A stretch of 5,872 nucleotides of DNA from an uncultured Sphingomonas sp. Lineage in GTDB: Bacteria; Pseudomonadota; Alphaproteobacteria; Sphingomonadales; Sphingomonadaceae. Both the position numbers and the translations under genes were made by a program. Of this stretch, positions 5,768-5,872 are shown one piece after another. Where the stretch lies: contig CAMLSA010000142.1 in assembly GCA_946482655.1 (NCBI GenBank), positions 1-5,872 of the forward strand. Direction: 5' to 3'. Position 1 is the stretch's first letter. Each line of letters begins with the position of its first letter. Below the pieces are notes generated by a model that was given only the letters and a program-made list of their open reading frames with translations, ran no database searches and was not told where the DNA came from.

Positions 5768-5872
5768 CCTTGGTCATGCGGTCGAAATATGTCGGCGTCT
5801 TGCCGCTGCCGTAAGATCGTTATGCTTGTCGGGAGGGCTGGGCGCGCGTGGTCAGGCCGCGCGCGCCTGTGC
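5768..5872. other. Right-edge non-coding sequence with GC hairpin
   Basis: No gene is recognised. GGCGCGCG (5841-5848) and CGCGCGCC (5860-5867) form an 8 bp GC stem with an 11 nt loop, close to the window edge. Read on the minus strand, one frame enters from the right as AQARAA and stops at TGA (5854-5852), inside the hairpin loop. This could be the C-terminus of a convergent gene beyond the window, but six codons are not enough to call one. Confidence 0.3.

Noticed and set aside
1..5872. CRISPR array, insertion sequence ends or tRNA genes
   Set aside because: No regularly spaced repeats, no terminal inverted repeats with target duplication, no transposase and no tRNA-like cloverleaf were seen on reading both strands.

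Overview
The window looks like part of a catabolic and nutrient-uptake locus from a GC-rich alphaproteobacterium, most likely a sphingomonad. This is an inference from four things: high third-position GC, a SusC-like/FecA-like TonB-dependent receptor with an 'EIVVTGARQR' TonB box typical of Sphingomonadales, GTG/ATG starts with strong GGGGAG Shine-Dalgarno sites, and the gene mix. No rRNA, tRNA, CRISPR array, transposase or phage gene was seen.

Layout. Positions 1-764 (minus strand) hold the N-terminal 254 residues of an FMN-dependent monooxygenase of the NtaA/SnaA/DszA family; the gene runs off the left edge. Positions 765-1352 are a long, AT-richer divergent intergenic region. It carries several inverted repeats, a perfect TATAAT hexamer, and two related operator-like boxes (ATTGTCAACAAT and ATTGACGACAAT) that flank that hexamer. 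Positions 1353-2252 (plus) encode a classical short-chain dehydrogenase/reductase. After 55 bp comes an isocitrate lyase/PEP mutase superfamily protein (2308-3240), probably in the same transcript. Positions 3241-3517 form a second intergenic region with a 16-codon ORF, palindromes and a likely promoter. Positions 3518-5737 encode a complete 739-residue TonB-dependent outer-membrane receptor, followed by a hairpin that may act as a terminator. The last 105 bases contain a strong GC hairpin and no recognisable gene.

How the genes may work together (inference): the receptor would import a scarce or bulky organic substrate across the outer membrane. The flavin monooxygenase would oxygenate it, with a flavin reductase encoded elsewhere. 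The SDR would oxidise an alcohol or reduce a carbonyl intermediate. The ICL/PEPM-family enzyme would cleave or decarboxylate a C-C bond in a small acid product. The substrate cannot be read from the sequence. No transcriptional regulator is encoded in the window, although operator-like sites are present.

Nothing here amounts to a clearly new system. The most interesting points are the non-canonical active-site loop of the ICL/PEPM protein, the paired operator-like boxes in the divergent region, and the possible gene remnant between the lyase and the receptor.
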